Below, one piece after another: positions 15,962 through 24,341 of a stretch of DNA of 64,000 bases. Within the stretch, counting starts at the first letter, position 1, and each line of letters opens with the position of its first letter. The notes below the pieces were generated by a model. The model did not search any database and was not told the origin of the DNA. It saw only the letters and a list, made by a program, of their open reading frames with translations. A program made the translations under genes and the position numbers. The stretch is from RUG334 sp045599645 (GTDB taxonomy: Bacteria; Muiribacteriota; Ozemobacteria; Ozemobacterales; Ozemobacteraceae). The stretch covers positions 32,482-96,481 of the forward strand of contig JAZRWI010000058.1 of the NCBI GenBank assembly GCA_045599645.1, read 5' to 3'.

Positions 15962-15975
15962 GGTGTGCTATAATA

Positions 15976-16045
15976 GGCTTATGGCTGTTAGCTATTGGCT
16001 TTTGCCCGAGTGCCTTAAGCTTAAAGCCATAAGCTCGAAGCCATA
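15976..16045. repeat. Degenerate heptamer array, unit AGCCATA-like
   Basis: Ten in-phase 7-bp units (GGCTTAT, GGCTGTT, AGCTATT, GGCTTTT ... AGCCATA, AGCTCGA, AGCCATA) start 15 bp after the radical SAM stop codon. More decayed than the large arrays. Confidence 0.7.
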
Positions 16046-16062
16046 GACAGGAGTTTTCTCCT

Positions 16063-16104
16063 AAGACCTAATACCTAATACCTAATACCTAATATCTAAT
16101 ACCT
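16063..16104. repeat. Heptamer array, unit AATACCT
   Basis: Six units (AAGACCT, AATACCT three times, AATATCT, AATACCT) that end 5 bp before the truA ATG, in the place where a ribosome binding site would be. Preceded by the small inverted repeat GGAGTTTTCTCC (16050-16061). Confidence 0.9.
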
Positions 16105-16109
16105 AAATT

Positions 16110-16931
16110 ATGATGAGCGAAAGAACAAAGAGAATTTTAGAAAGCCAGGAAACGGCTAAAAATAAAAAGAATAAAAATGGCTTGACAAATAGAGAAAGGT
16201 ACATTAAACTAATCGTCACCTACGACGGCAGTGCCTTCTCAGGTTATCAATATCAGCCTGATGTGCCAACTGTTCAGGGAGAGCTCGAAAGAGCGTTCAA
16301 GCTGATAACAAGAGGCGAAGAAAGCAGGGCAGTCGGGGCGGGGCGGACAGACGCCGGTGTCCATGCAATTGGGCAGGTGGTGTTATTCAAAACAAGGTGT
16401 CCGATACCTCTTGAAAAACTAATCATCGGATTGAATAGTGCGACCCCTGGGTGTCTAAGGATAAGCAGGGCGGAAGAAGTAGATGAAGAGTTTCATCCAT
16501 GTTTCTCGGCTCGCGGAAAGCATTATAGATATCTGTGGAGACTGGTCGAAACGCCGTCACCTTTCTACGAAAGGTTTTACTGGCAGCTCACCAGGAAGCC
16601 TGATATCGAACGAATGAAGGAAGCAGCTAAGCTATACATCGGAGAACACGATTTTGCAGCTTTCGCAAAGTCACCCCAGCAATACGAGAGCACTATCAGA
16701 AATATTCTTCAGGCGGAGTTAAGCCTAAAAGACGACATTCTGCAATTCGACGTGATAGGGACCGGCTTTATGCACAATATGGTCCGTAACATGGCGAAGG
16801 TCTTGTATCTGATTGGAACAAACCAGATGGAAGCTGAAGAAATAAACGAACTGTACCGTAATCACGACAGACATCGCCTTGGAGCGCCTGCAACTCCTGG
16901 TGGACTCTATCTGATGAAAGTCATGTATTAA
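16110..16931 (+). CDS. truA: tRNA pseudouridine synthase A
   Basis: Makes pseudouridine at tRNA positions 38-40. 273 residues. The core starts at residue 29 (RERYIKLIVTYDGSAFSGYQ), catalytic Asp81 lies in GAGRTDAGVHA, and FSARGKHYRYLW, FAAFAKSP and GTGFMHNMVRN follow as expected. The first 28 residues (Lys/Glu-rich) are extra. The start is uncertain: ATGs at 16110 and 16113 have no ribosome site because the heptamer array lies there, but no in-frame ATG or GTG fits nearer the core. Third-position G/C seems higher than in neighbours, a weak hint of different history. rplM follows 19 bp downstream. Confidence 0.93.
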   Translation: MMSERTKRILESQETAKNKKNKNGLTNRERYIKLIVTYDGSAFSGYQYQPDVPTVQGELERAFKLITRGEESRAVGAGRTDAGVHAIGQVVLFKTRCPIPLEKLIIGLNSATPGCLRISRAEEVDEEFHPCFSARGKHYRYLWRLVETPSPFYERFYWQLTRKPDIERMKEAAKLYIGEHDFAAFAKSPQQYESTIRNILQAELSLKDDILQFDVIGTGFMHNMVRNMAKVLYLIGTNQMEAEEINELYRNHDRHRLGAPATPGGLYLMKVMY

Positions 16932-16950
16932 CCGAAAGGAGAAATAATCG

Positions 16951-17385
16951 GTGAAGACGTTCCAAGCTAAAAAAGCTGAAGTAACTAGAGATTGGGTTGT
17001 AGTAGATGCAAAAGATATGCCTCTCGGCCGTGTTGCATCACAGGTAGCTGCTCGCTTACGCGGTAAGCACAAAGTTAGCTATACTCCAAATGTTGACTGT
17101 GGCGATTTCGTAGTTGTTATCAACGCTGACAAAATCGTTTTGACAGGTGCTAAGGAAACTGATAAAGAATTTCATTGGCATACTGGTTATCTTGGTGGTA
17201 TCAAGTCTGTTACCTACGGTAACCTTCTTGAAAACGCTCCTGACAAGATGCTCTGGATTGCTGTAAAGAGAATGCTTCCTCGCAACAAGATGAGAAAGAG
17301 ATTCCTTGGTAAACTCAAAGTTTACGCTGGCGACAAGCATCCACACACTGCACAGCAGCCAAAAGCTGTTAAACTTGCTAAGTAA
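16951..17385 (+). CDS. rplM: 50S ribosomal protein L13
   Basis: 144 residues, normal length. Starts at GTG 16951, with AAAGGAG about 9 bp upstream. L13 signatures: RDWVVVDAKDMPLGRVASQVA, the KHKVSYTPNVDCGDFVVVIN segment, GYLGGIK and MLPRNKMRKRFLGKLKVY. One of the early 50S assembly proteins. Stands in the conserved L13-S9 pair (17 bp to rpsI). Codons are biased toward C-ending and CGC arginine, as expected for a highly expressed gene. Confidence 0.98.
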   Translation: MKTFQAKKAEVTRDWVVVDAKDMPLGRVASQVAARLRGKHKVSYTPNVDCGDFVVVINADKIVLTGAKETDKEFHWHTGYLGGIKSVTYGNLLENAPDKMLWIAVKRMLPRNKMRKRFLGKLKVYAGDKHPHTAQQPKAVKLAK

Positions 17386-17402
17386 GGAAGGAGCAACTAA
17401 AA

Positions 17403-17795
17403 ATGGCAGAATTATATTTCTGGGGAACTGGTAGAAGAAAATCAGCTACTGCTCGCGTTCGCATTTGCAAAGGCGAAGGCAAGATTATCATTAACAAGAG
17501 ACCGATTGAACAGTATTTCCCAATCGCTCTCACCCGCAAGATCGTTGTTCAGCCTCTTACCACCACTGAAACTCTTGGTAAGTTTGACGTTTACGCTAAT
17601 ATCGCTGGTGGCGGTAGCACAGGTCAGTCTGGTGCTCTTCGCCATGGTATTGCTCGCGCTCTTGTTAAATTCAACGAAGAATTCAGATCTCCACTCAAGA
17701 AGCTTGGTTATCTGACTCGTGACCCAAGAATGAAAGAACGCAAGAAATACGGTCTCAAATCTGCAAGAAGAAGACCACAGTTCTCAAAGCGCTGA
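17403..17795 (+). CDS. rpsI: 30S ribosomal protein S9
   Basis: 130 residues. Signatures: GTGRRKSATARVRI, the GGGSTGQSGALRHGIARAL block, and the C-terminal KYGLKSARRRPQFSKR tail, whose last Lys-Arg reaches the P-site tRNA. GGAAGGAG lies 9 bp before the ATG. Last gene of the rplM-rpsI unit; a strong terminator follows. Confidence 0.98.
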   Translation: MAELYFWGTGRRKSATARVRICKGEGKIIINKRPIEQYFPIALTRKIVVQPLTTTETLGKFDVYANIAGGGSTGQSGALRHGIARALVKFNEEFRSPLKKLGYLTRDPRMKERKKYGLKSARRRPQFSKR

Positions 17796-17812
17796 TCTTT
17801 GGATTACAAAAA

Positions 17813-17837
17813 ACACCTCTTCGGAGGTGTTTTTTTT
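17813..17837 (+). terminator. Rho-independent terminator with UUCG loop
   Basis: ACACCTC-TTCG-GAGGTGT stem with a stable C(UUCG)G tetraloop and eight T; ends the ribosomal protein transcript. Confidence 0.95.
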
Positions 17838-17906
17838 CCCTTTTTTACTTTTACTTTATCCATAAGTGTGGTAAAACATTAATATATATCAATTAGGAGA
17901 AGAGAA

Positions 17907-18293
17907 ATGGTTGACGAAAAAGAACTGATTAATGCTGCTATCGAAGCTAGTAAGAAAGCTTATGCTCCTTATTCAAATTTTCATGTAGGCGCTGCTTTAT
18001 TAACTAAGTCTGGTAAGATTTTCCAGGGCTGCAATGTTGAAAACGCAAGCTTTGGCGCTACCAACTGTGCTGAAAGAACTGCAATTTTTTCAGCAGTAGT
18101 AAACGGTGAAACTAAGTTTGAAAAGCTTGTAATTTACGTTGATAGAAAAGAATTCACTCCTCCATGTGGAATGTGCCGCCAGGTAATCAGTGAATTTTCT
18201 CATGATATCGAAATTCTTCTTGCTAACAACTGTGGCGAAGTTAAACGCACAAATATCCGTGAACTCCTTCCATTGAGCTTCGAACTTAATTGA
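17907..18293 (+). CDS. cdd: Cytidine deaminase
   Basis: Deaminates cytidine and deoxycytidine to uridine forms in pyrimidine salvage. 128 residues, the short homotetrameric type. Zinc site: C54-A-E56 in GATNCAERTA and PCGMC (Cys 87 and 90); Glu56 is the proton shuttle. CNVENASFG is the substrate-binding segment. AGGAG precedes the ATG by about 8 bp. First of a probable four-gene unit: the next genes are separated by 4 bp, overlap by 1 bp, then 2 bp. Confidence 0.96.
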   Translation: MVDEKELINAAIEASKKAYAPYSNFHVGAALLTKSGKIFQGCNVENASFGATNCAERTAIFSAVVNGETKFEKLVIYVDRKEFTPPCGMCRQVISEFSHDIEILLANNCGEVKRTNIRELLPLSFELN

Positions 18294-18297
18294 TAAA

Positions 18298-18561
18298 ATG
18301 GAAGCACAAAAACTCTCTCTTGTTAAGAGACTTCATAATAATCCAAAAGCTCAGAGATTATTGCTGGCCTTGGCTATTATATATGTATTGAGTCCTGTGG
18401 ATATTGTTCCAGACGCAATGCCGATTGTAGGATGGTTGGACGATGCTGGTATTATTCTGGCTGAAATCGCCCAATATCTGGTTTACATGAAGAATAAAAA
18501 AGATGCGTTTGAAACAGCTGCAAAGAGTGAAGAATCTACTAATAATAAGGAAAATAAATAA
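18298..18561 (+). CDS. DUF1232 (YkvA-type) small membrane protein
   Basis: 87 residues. The DUF1232 signature is clear: LLLALAIIYVLSPVDIVPD, followed by MPIVGWLDDAGIILA. Short membrane hairpin with a charged C-terminal tail. The family is widespread and has no established role. It sits between cdd and a CheW-like gene, with which it overlaps by one base (TAATG). Confidence 0.9.
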   Translation: MEAQKLSLVKRLHNNPKAQRLLLALAIIYVLSPVDIVPDAMPIVGWLDDAGIILAEIAQYLVYMKNKKDAFETAAKSEESTNNKENK

Positions 18562-19046
18562 TGGCTGTTGCTAAGAAAGTTAGTGTAAGGCAGGAAGTTC
18601 AGGCCGTAGGTTTTTACCTTGGCGAGGACGAATATGCCATTTATATTAATAAGGTCCGCGAAATTGTTCAGATGCAGGAAATCAGAAAGATACCCAAGTC
18701 TCCACTTTTCGTAGAAGGCGTTATTAATATCCGCGGTAAAATCATTCCTATATTGGATTTGCGCAAAAGATTCGATTTGGCATTCAATGAATCGTCTAAG
18801 GCTAGCTGCAAGATTCTGATTGTAGAACTTGAAAAGAATCAGGTTGGTCTTATTGTTGATAATGTTTCTGAAGTTATGCGCTTCTATCAGGATGAAATAG
18901 AAAAAGCTCCAGCTATGTTTTCATCCAATATTAGTTCTCAATACATTCAGGGTGTTGCCAAGATTAATGACAAATTAATCATTCTATTAGACGTTGAAAA
19001 GCTTTTGTCTTTCGAAGAAATGTCTGTATTGGAAAGAATCGGCTGA
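18561..19046 (+). CDS. CheW-like chemotaxis coupling protein
   Basis: 161 residues, a single CheW domain. Seen: VGFYLGEDEYAIYINKVREI, PLFVEGVINIRGKIIPILDL, then GLIVDNVSEVMRF and YIQGVAKINDKLIILLDVEKLL. CheW bridges receptors and the CheA kinase. No cheA, receptor or flagellar gene occurs in this window, so the partner must be elsewhere. Start ATG overlaps the previous stop. Confidence 0.93.
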   Translation: MAVAKKVSVRQEVQAVGFYLGEDEYAIYINKVREIVQMQEIRKIPKSPLFVEGVINIRGKIIPILDLRKRFDLAFNESSKASCKILIVELEKNQVGLIVDNVSEVMRFYQDEIEKAPAMFSSNISSQYIQGVAKINDKLIILLDVEKLLSFEEMSVLERIG

Positions 19047-19048
19047 TT

Positions 19049-19666
19049 ATGTCTGTGGCACCTGCCAAAAAAGTTAAAAAGGAAAGCAGCTTCATTGCCT
19101 TATTTAAAGGATGTAGCTGCTTTTTCGTATTGTTGTTTGGTTTTGTAATTGTTGCTGCTGGTGCAGGTTACTTTTATTTAATACCTATATTTTCTGCAGT
19201 AAGGACAGAAATAAACCTTCCAGACTTTGATGGTCCATCAGAACAAGACTTTTGGAGCTTGCAGGAAAAGCTATTGAATAAAAAAGCCGATGATGAAAGC
19301 GAAAGCTCAGAAAAGAAAGAATGGGACTTTACTCCAGGACAGTTTAATGCAATGCTTTCTTCTATTCAGATTCCCCCTGTTTCAGGCTTTTGCCTCAGCA
19401 GAGTGAGACACGAATATAAGGATAAAGAGCTTCGTTATTACTTAATTGGTTCCGGATATATGCAAAAAAGACTGGTAATCAGTTTTGTAGTTAGTAATGA
19501 CGGAAAAAATAGCCAGCCGTCAGAAATCAGGGTAAATGCCTGGAAGCCTTCCGGTGATTCAAAAGAGGAAAAATTTGTAAAAGGCATCATTACCGATATA
19601 GCAAATGCCGATAAATCAGGATTGTTGGAAAAAATTATAACAGGACAAATGAAACCTTATGAATGA
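19049..19666 (+). CDS. Hypothetical single-pass membrane protein
   Basis: 205 residues. A basic cytoplasmic start (VAPAKKVKKESS), one membrane segment (about 22-47), then a probable periplasmic domain. A charged linker with KKADDESESSEKKEWD separates the first part from the C-terminal domain, which starts with FTPGQFNAMLSSIQIP. I do not recognise the family. Expressed with the CheW-like gene (2-bp gap); the stop codon lies within a long inverted repeat. Confidence 0.75.
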   Translation: MSVAPAKKVKKESSFIALFKGCSCFFVLLFGFVIVAAGAGYFYLIPIFSAVRTEINLPDFDGPSEQDFWSLQEKLLNKKADDESESSEKKEWDFTPGQFNAMLSSIQIPPVSGFCLSRVRHEYKDKELRYYLIGSGYMQKRLVISFVVSNDGKNSQPSEIRVNAWKPSGDSKEEKFVKGIITDIANADKSGLLEKIITGQMKPYE

Positions 19667-19701
19667 TAAAACGATATTCTGAGAATTATCGTGTTTATCA
19701 T
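19663..19701 (+). promoter_or_regulatory. Long inverted repeat at the end of the cdd-cheW unit
   Basis: ATGATAAAACGATA pairs with TATCGTGTTTATCAT around a 10-base loop. There is no T-run, so it is more likely an mRNA-protecting hairpin or a protein site than a classical terminator. It covers the stop codon of the 19049 gene and lies 19 bp before plsC. Confidence 0.55.
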
Positions 19702-19720
19702 CATTGGTTAAGGAATAATA

Positions 19721-20524
19721 ATGGAAAATAATCAGACTTTTATAATTATCATAGCTGCAGTAGTAATCATATACGTAATATATAGATTCTGTAGTTTCTG
19801 GTTTGCAAAGCATGGCGGAAACGAAGGCTGGATAACTGAAACAAAGCCATCAATAGCTTGGCAGCGTTTAACAAACTGCTGGTGGAAATTCTTTTTTACT
19901 GTTTATAACAGAGTTGAAATAAAGAATACCCATTATATACCAGCTGATCCAAACCAGAATTTTGTTACTGTAGCAAATCATGCTTCAATCTTAGATGGCT
20001 TTATTATGGGTATGAGTGTTTGGCGTCCTATTTATATCATGGTTAAGAAGGAAGCCTTTGAAATGCCTCTTGAAAGCTGGTATTTGCGCAAGGTATATAC
20101 CTTCCCGGTAGATCGTTCAAAGGTAGATACTGGTGCTATAAAGCTAGCTATGAAGCATTTGTCTGACGGTGACTGCTTAGGTCTTTTCCCTGAAGGGACA
20201 AGAAATCGTCAGGGCTTTGTAAGCGAATTCAAACCTGGTGCAATCAAGCTTGCGCTTAAAAAGAAGGTTCCGATAATTCCGGCTTACATAGGCAATTCAC
20301 ATAGTATTACACCGCTTCATACAATATTGCCAAGACCTGCTAAGCTTACTGTTACCTTCCTTGAACCAATTGATACCAAGGCTGAACTGGAAGCCGGCAA
20401 GACAGAACAGGATATTCTTGATATGCTTTATAAGAAGATTACTGAAGCTGGCGCTGAAATAATGGGCCACGACGTAAGAGACCCCGAATACCTAAAAACC
20501 CTAGAATCCAAACCTCAATCCTAA
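19721..20524 (+). CDS. plsC: 1-acyl-glycerol-3-phosphate acyltransferase (PlsC family)
   Basis: Transfers an acyl chain to lysophosphatidic acid in phospholipid synthesis. 267 residues: N-terminal membrane segment (about 6-25), the HX4D motif NHASILD (His87, Asp92), the substrate motif FPEGTR at 156-161, and PIIPAYIGN later. AAGGA precedes the ATG by 8 bp. Several PlsC-family members act on other lysolipids, so the exact acceptor is inferred from the family. Confidence 0.9.
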   Translation: MENNQTFIIIIAAVVIIYVIYRFCSFWFAKHGGNEGWITETKPSIAWQRLTNCWWKFFFTVYNRVEIKNTHYIPADPNQNFVTVANHASILDGFIMGMSVWRPIYIMVKKEAFEMPLESWYLRKVYTFPVDRSKVDTGAIKLAMKHLSDGDCLGLFPEGTRNRQGFVSEFKPGAIKLALKKKVPIIPAYIGNSHSITPLHTILPRPAKLTVTFLEPIDTKAELEAGKTEQDILDMLYKKITEAGAEIMGHDVRDPEYLKTLESKPQS

Positions 20525-20529
20525 AACAC

Positions 20530-20967
20530 CTAAAACACTCGTCTTCTAAAATTCCGCAATTCTTCAGATATGCTGAAGTTTTCTTCTGAAAACCCCGGCT
20601 TTTCAAGCTGTTTGATTCTAGACATTATCCAACGGCTTAAGCTGGGGTATTTTTCTATTTCATACTCTTTTTTCAATACTCTTAGAGCCAGATTGTAATA
20701 TTTGTGTTTTCTAGCCAGGCAATATAATGCCAGATCATACCAGTCCTCTGTAAGCATATCTCTTGAATTAAGGTTTATTAATGCAAATTCAATCTGAAAG
20801 CCAGCCTGTTTTTCAAACTCAGCTTCATTTTTATATTCTTCTATAAGCAACCCCTGACTAAGTCTGGCATCTGCCATCAAAGTCGCTTTTTCTAAAATAT
20901 TCAACTGATCAGCAAAAAGAATGCTTCCCAAAAACATGAATATAATTATTGTCAGTAGTTTTTTCAT
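20530..20967 (-). CDS. Small secreted helical protein
   Basis: 145 residues with a signal peptide (MKKLLTIIIFMFLGSILFA, cleavage before DQLNIL). The mature part is all-helical, with a pattern resembling one or two degenerate TPR hairpins (WYDLALYCLARKHKYYNLALRVLKKEYE). No family assigned. It converges with plsC (5-bp gap) and diverges from the pseudopilin cluster. Confidence 0.72.
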   Translation of the reverse strand: MKKLLTIIIFMFLGSILFADQLNILEKATLMADARLSQGLLIEEYKNEAEFEKQAGFQIEFALINLNSRDMLTEDWYDLALYCLARKHKYYNLALRVLKKEYEIEKYPSLSRWIMSRIKQLEKPGFSEENFSISEELRNFRRRVF

Positions 20968-20990
20968 ACAACACTATAATAGCATTATTT

Positions 20991-21019
20991 TTGACATATA
21001 AACAGTTGAATGATAGTAT
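20991..21019 (+). promoter_or_regulatory. Promoter of the pseudopilin cluster
   Basis: Perfect TTGACA, 17-bp spacer, TAGTAT, 49 bp before the GspE-like start codon. Confidence 0.6.
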
Positions 21020-21068
21020 AAACATATATTGAGTATGCAATTCTTAAATCTCTTCGGAGCCCCTGAAT

Positions 21069-22301
21069 ATGAGCAACTTCACTGATGGTTTCGGTATTTT
21101 GCCATGGAACTACGAGCCAGGCTTTTTTAAACGCCTTTTTGGTCATATTCCGTTTACTATTTCAGCCGAAGATATTGTTTATAAAGATAAAAATGGCATA
21201 CAGAAACAGATTGTATATGAATTTGTAGAATCAATAGAACAAAATGGTAATTTGCTTAAAATAGTAGCTGAAGGCGAGTCTCATATCCTAAAGGCTGATA
21301 ATACTGCCGCTTTGTGTGAACTTATCAAAAAGATAGTTGATGAAGATAAAGAATACTGTGAATTCATAAAGCTTCATGATATGCTTCCTGATGTTGGTAT
21401 TGCTTATTTTAAGAGAGCTTTCAGATATAGAGGCGATCCTTATGCCAGTGCCGCAGATTTTATTTTATATACCTGTATAAGAAATGATTTTACAGATTTG
21501 CATTTTGAACCACAGCCAGAATTTGTAAAAATTAGTTATAGATGCAATGGAAAGCTGAAATACTGGAATAAAATAGATACTGACAATTATAATCATCTGC
21601 TTGCAAGATTGAAGTATATGTTTGGTTGCAACAGCCAGATTACTGATAAAGCTCAGGAAGGTTCTTACTCTTGCATACGTCATGATGTCAGATTATCTAC
21701 ATTTCCTACTGATAATGGGGAAAGAACCTCGTTACGCTTTATAAGCACTATAAAGTTTCCGACTATCAAATCACTAGGTTGGCCAGGTGAAGCTTGTGAC
21801 AGATGGCTAAAGCTTGTGACTAGTGAGCCAGGTCTTTACATTATTACCGGGTCTGTAGGTTCAGGGAAGACAACGGCTATGTATGCTACTATTTCGGAAC
21901 TTTTAGCTGCTAATAATGATTGTATTCGTGCCGTTACCATAGAAGACCCTGTTGAAGCTAATATTGAAGGAATCTGTCAGTCATCATTGGATCCTAAGGC
22001 TGAAAAGAGTCTTGCTTCTGCTTTTAAGCATTTATTAAGGCAAGATCCTGATATAATAGCTATAGGTGAAATACGTGATGCAGAATGTATTACGGAAGCA
22101 CTACAGGCTGGGTTGTCCGGACATATGGTTCTTGCTACCTTCCATGCAGGTTCTGCTGAAGATGCTATCGATAGAATAAAAATGATGGCTGCAGGAAATG
22201 AATTAATCTTGTCAGGGCTGAAGGGAATTTTGCACCTCAAGCTTACTTATACCGGGGAAACGGTTTGCCCATTCCCAACAATAAAGGAATTAAGCAAGTG
22301 A
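21069..22301 (+). CDS. GspE/PilB-type secretion ATPase
   Basis: Hexameric motor ATPase of a type II secretion or type IV pilus-like machine. 410 residues, shorter than usual GspE. N-terminal third divergent; then the central domain with TDLHFEPQPEFVKISYRCNG, Walker A GSVGSGKT at about residues 261-268, the Asp box AVTIEDPVEA, Walker B IIAIGEIRDAE and the His box VLATFHAG. The four-Cys zinc domain of PilB/GspE is absent: after the His box the protein ends within about 40 residues. First gene of a six-gene operon with overlapping or near-touching genes. Confidence 0.92.
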   Translation: MSNFTDGFGILPWNYEPGFFKRLFGHIPFTISAEDIVYKDKNGIQKQIVYEFVESIEQNGNLLKIVAEGESHILKADNTAALCELIKKIVDEDKEYCEFIKLHDMLPDVGIAYFKRAFRYRGDPYASAADFILYTCIRNDFTDLHFEPQPEFVKISYRCNGKLKYWNKIDTDNYNHLLARLKYMFGCNSQITDKAQEGSYSCIRHDVRLSTFPTDNGERTSLRFISTIKFPTIKSLGWPGEACDRWLKLVTSEPGLYIITGSVGSGKTTAMYATISELLAANNDCIRAVTIEDPVEANIEGICQSSLDPKAEKSLASAFKHLLRQDPDIIAIGEIRDAECITEALQAGLSGHMVLATFHAGSAEDAIDRIKMMAAGNELILSGLKGILHLKLTYTGETVCPFPTIKELSK

Positions 22302-23308
22302 AAAGACAATTATTCGATAATTTTAATCCAATAGAGTTTTATAAAAAACACAGAAATAGTCTGGGAATGGAAATAGGCTTAAAGCTTAGTTCCGGCCTTG
22401 ATCTGACAAGCACTCTTAAAAGTGTTGCTCCAGAAGCTTGCTGCAAGAGTGAGGAAAAAGCTCTTCTGGCAGCTTCAGATAGATTAAAACAAGGCGAAAG
22501 TCCCCAGAATGTATTAAAAGAAAAAAGAATTAATCTTAATGCCAGAGATAGATATGTTCTTTCATTGCCTATCGATGACAAGCAAAAGGGCATAATATTA
22601 AAAGGCTGGTTAATTAATTCCAAGTTGAGAGAAAGACATAACTGCTCATATAAGACAATCGGCTTTGCAATATCAGTTATTGGTGTAGTTAGCATAATGC
22701 TGTTTTCATTTGTATTTCCAATGTTCCATGAAATAGCACTAGGACAAAATGTTAGACCTGATGGATTCTTGAACAGTCTAGGTGAAGGCTTGAGGTTCCT
22801 TTATGTGTCAAAAATGTTCGTGCTTGTACCTATGCTGCTTCTCGGAATACTAGGGTTTGTCATTTTCTTAGGTAAGCTCGTTTTTAATTCTAAGATTATG
22901 GATGAAGAGGCAGATGTTATCAGTATGGTTGCCTCCAGTGACTATGAAAACCAATGGAATAATATAGCCATGGTAAGCAATAAAATATGCTTTCCTACCA
23001 TATATAAAAAGCTTGATAAGCTTGTAAATGCAATTAATAGCGGCGTGGAAACAGAAACTAGTATAGCGGACGCGAATCTGAGTCCTATGCTGACATGGTT
23101 TTTACAGTTAAGTGTTCATAACAGGGAAGATAGAAGCTTCCTGGCTGAAGGCTCTCAAATGATGAAGCAGAGCGCTGACTATATGAATAATCAGCAGGTA
23201 AGAATTTTCGAAATATTGCTGATTATATTGGAAAGTCTCGTTGTTTTCATGTTCTTATACTACACCTTCGGAATGATGGAAGTATTAAAGGTAGGAATCC
23301 TGAATTAA
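22298..23308 (+). CDS. GspF-like inner-membrane platform protein, first copy
   Basis: 336 residues from the GTG at 22298, which overlaps the upstream stop (GTGA) and has GGA about 9 bp before; an upstream TTG at 22265 in the same frame is less likely. Divergent T2SSF fold: LKLSSGLDLTSTLKSVAP and the AASDRLKQGESPQNVL amphipathic helices, then membrane segments at about 120-145, 175-200 and 315-335. Platform proteins recruit the ATPase and pseudopilins. Residues are much diverged from textbook GspF, so assignment leans on neighbours. Confidence 0.75.
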   Translation: MKRQLFDNFNPIEFYKKHRNSLGMEIGLKLSSGLDLTSTLKSVAPEACCKSEEKALLAASDRLKQGESPQNVLKEKRINLNARDRYVLSLPIDDKQKGIILKGWLINSKLRERHNCSYKTIGFAISVIGVVSIMLFSFVFPMFHEIALGQNVRPDGFLNSLGEGLRFLYVSKMFVLVPMLLLGILGFVIFLGKLVFNSKIMDEEADVISMVASSDYENQWNNIAMVSNKICFPTIYKKLDKLVNAINSGVETETSIADANLSPMLTWFLQLSVHNREDRSFLAEGSQMMKQSADYMNNQQVRIFEILLIILESLVVFMFLYYTFGMMEVLKVGILN

Positions 23309-23309
23309 A

Positions 23310-24341
23310 ATGGCAGATGAATTAAAAACAACAAAATTATCTAATGACGAAATAATCAGCTTTTGTCAATTATTGTCTGCTGCAGTTAAGAGTAGGTTGC
23401 CTTTAGCTGACGCTTTACTTAAGCATAATAGCAGTAATGCTAAGTCTAGGGTTTCAAATCTTGCAAAAAGTTTGGCTATCCGATTACAGAGTGGCTACAC
23501 AATTGAAGAGGCTACTAAAAGCCTGAAAGAAGTGGATCCTGTCGTTACACGTTTAATGCCATTGGCTGGCGATGATAGATTGATTGAAGTCTTTGATATA
23601 TACACCAAATATCTTATAAGATGTGAAATCGTTAGAAAACAAATGAGTTTTATGGTTGGCTACCCATTTTTTGTAATGCTGATGGGGATTGCTATTTTGT
23701 TGTTTTTGAATATCAGGATTTTCCCAGGTGTAGTTCAGTTGATTCATGAACTTAGCTTTTTTGAGGGTATTAGTCTTCGTTTGTTATATTTTGCTAATAT
23801 AAGCTATTGGCCTTTATCGCTGGTTGTTCCAGCAATAATTTTATACTTGTTTATTGATAGCTTTTACATAATGTACACTGGTAAATTTATAAAATATTCT
23901 TTATGGGGAAAGCTAACAGGCCTTTCTAAGGCTGTCAGGCTGAGCGAGAAAGCTAGATTGGCGGCCATGCTTTCCCTATACATTAGGGCTGGTTTTACTT
24001 TTGAAAAAGCTGTAGCAGAGGTTTCTTCTTTTTCAGACCCTGTAGATAGTATCGAACTAAGTAGAGTTAAAAACAGATTGGCTAGTGGAAACTCTTTTTC
24101 AGATGCAGTGAATACATCTGAATTACTTGCTGAAATAATGAATGGGCACGAAAGCTTCGAAGAAATGCCGGAAAAGCTCGATTACATATATAATGGACTT
24201 AATGCAGAAGCAATACTTGTGCTTAATGGTGTTTCCTCTAAATTGTTTTATATATCTTTAGCATTGGCTGGTATTATAGTATTGGCTGTTAGTGCTGGTT
24301 TCTTTGGTATTTATCCTGCAATGATCGGAGGGCTGAAATAA
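23310..24341 (+). CDS. GspF-like inner-membrane platform protein, second copy
   Basis: 343 residues, better match to the T2SSF domain: ISFCQLLSAAVKSRLPLADA, the IRLQSGYTIEEA motif, MSFMVGYPFFVMLMGIAILL, and in the second half LAAMLSLYIRAGFTFEKAV followed by RLASGNSFSDAV. Three membrane segments, the last at about 312-335. Two GspF-type genes in a row are unusual, since most systems use one; the first copy may be a specialised paralogue. Starts 1 bp after the previous gene; ends overlapping the next (TAATG). Confidence 0.85.
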   Translation: MADELKTTKLSNDEIISFCQLLSAAVKSRLPLADALLKHNSSNAKSRVSNLAKSLAIRLQSGYTIEEATKSLKEVDPVVTRLMPLAGDDRLIEVFDIYTKYLIRCEIVRKQMSFMVGYPFFVMLMGIAILLFLNIRIFPGVVQLIHELSFFEGISLRLLYFANISYWPLSLVVPAIILYLFIDSFYIMYTGKFIKYSLWGKLTGLSKAVRLSEKARLAAMLSLYIRAGFTFEKAVAEVSSFSDPVDSIELSRVKNRLASGNSFSDAVNTSELLAEIMNGHESFEEMPEKLDYIYNGLNAEAILVLNGVSSKLFYISLALAGIIVLAVSAGFFGIYPAMIGGLK

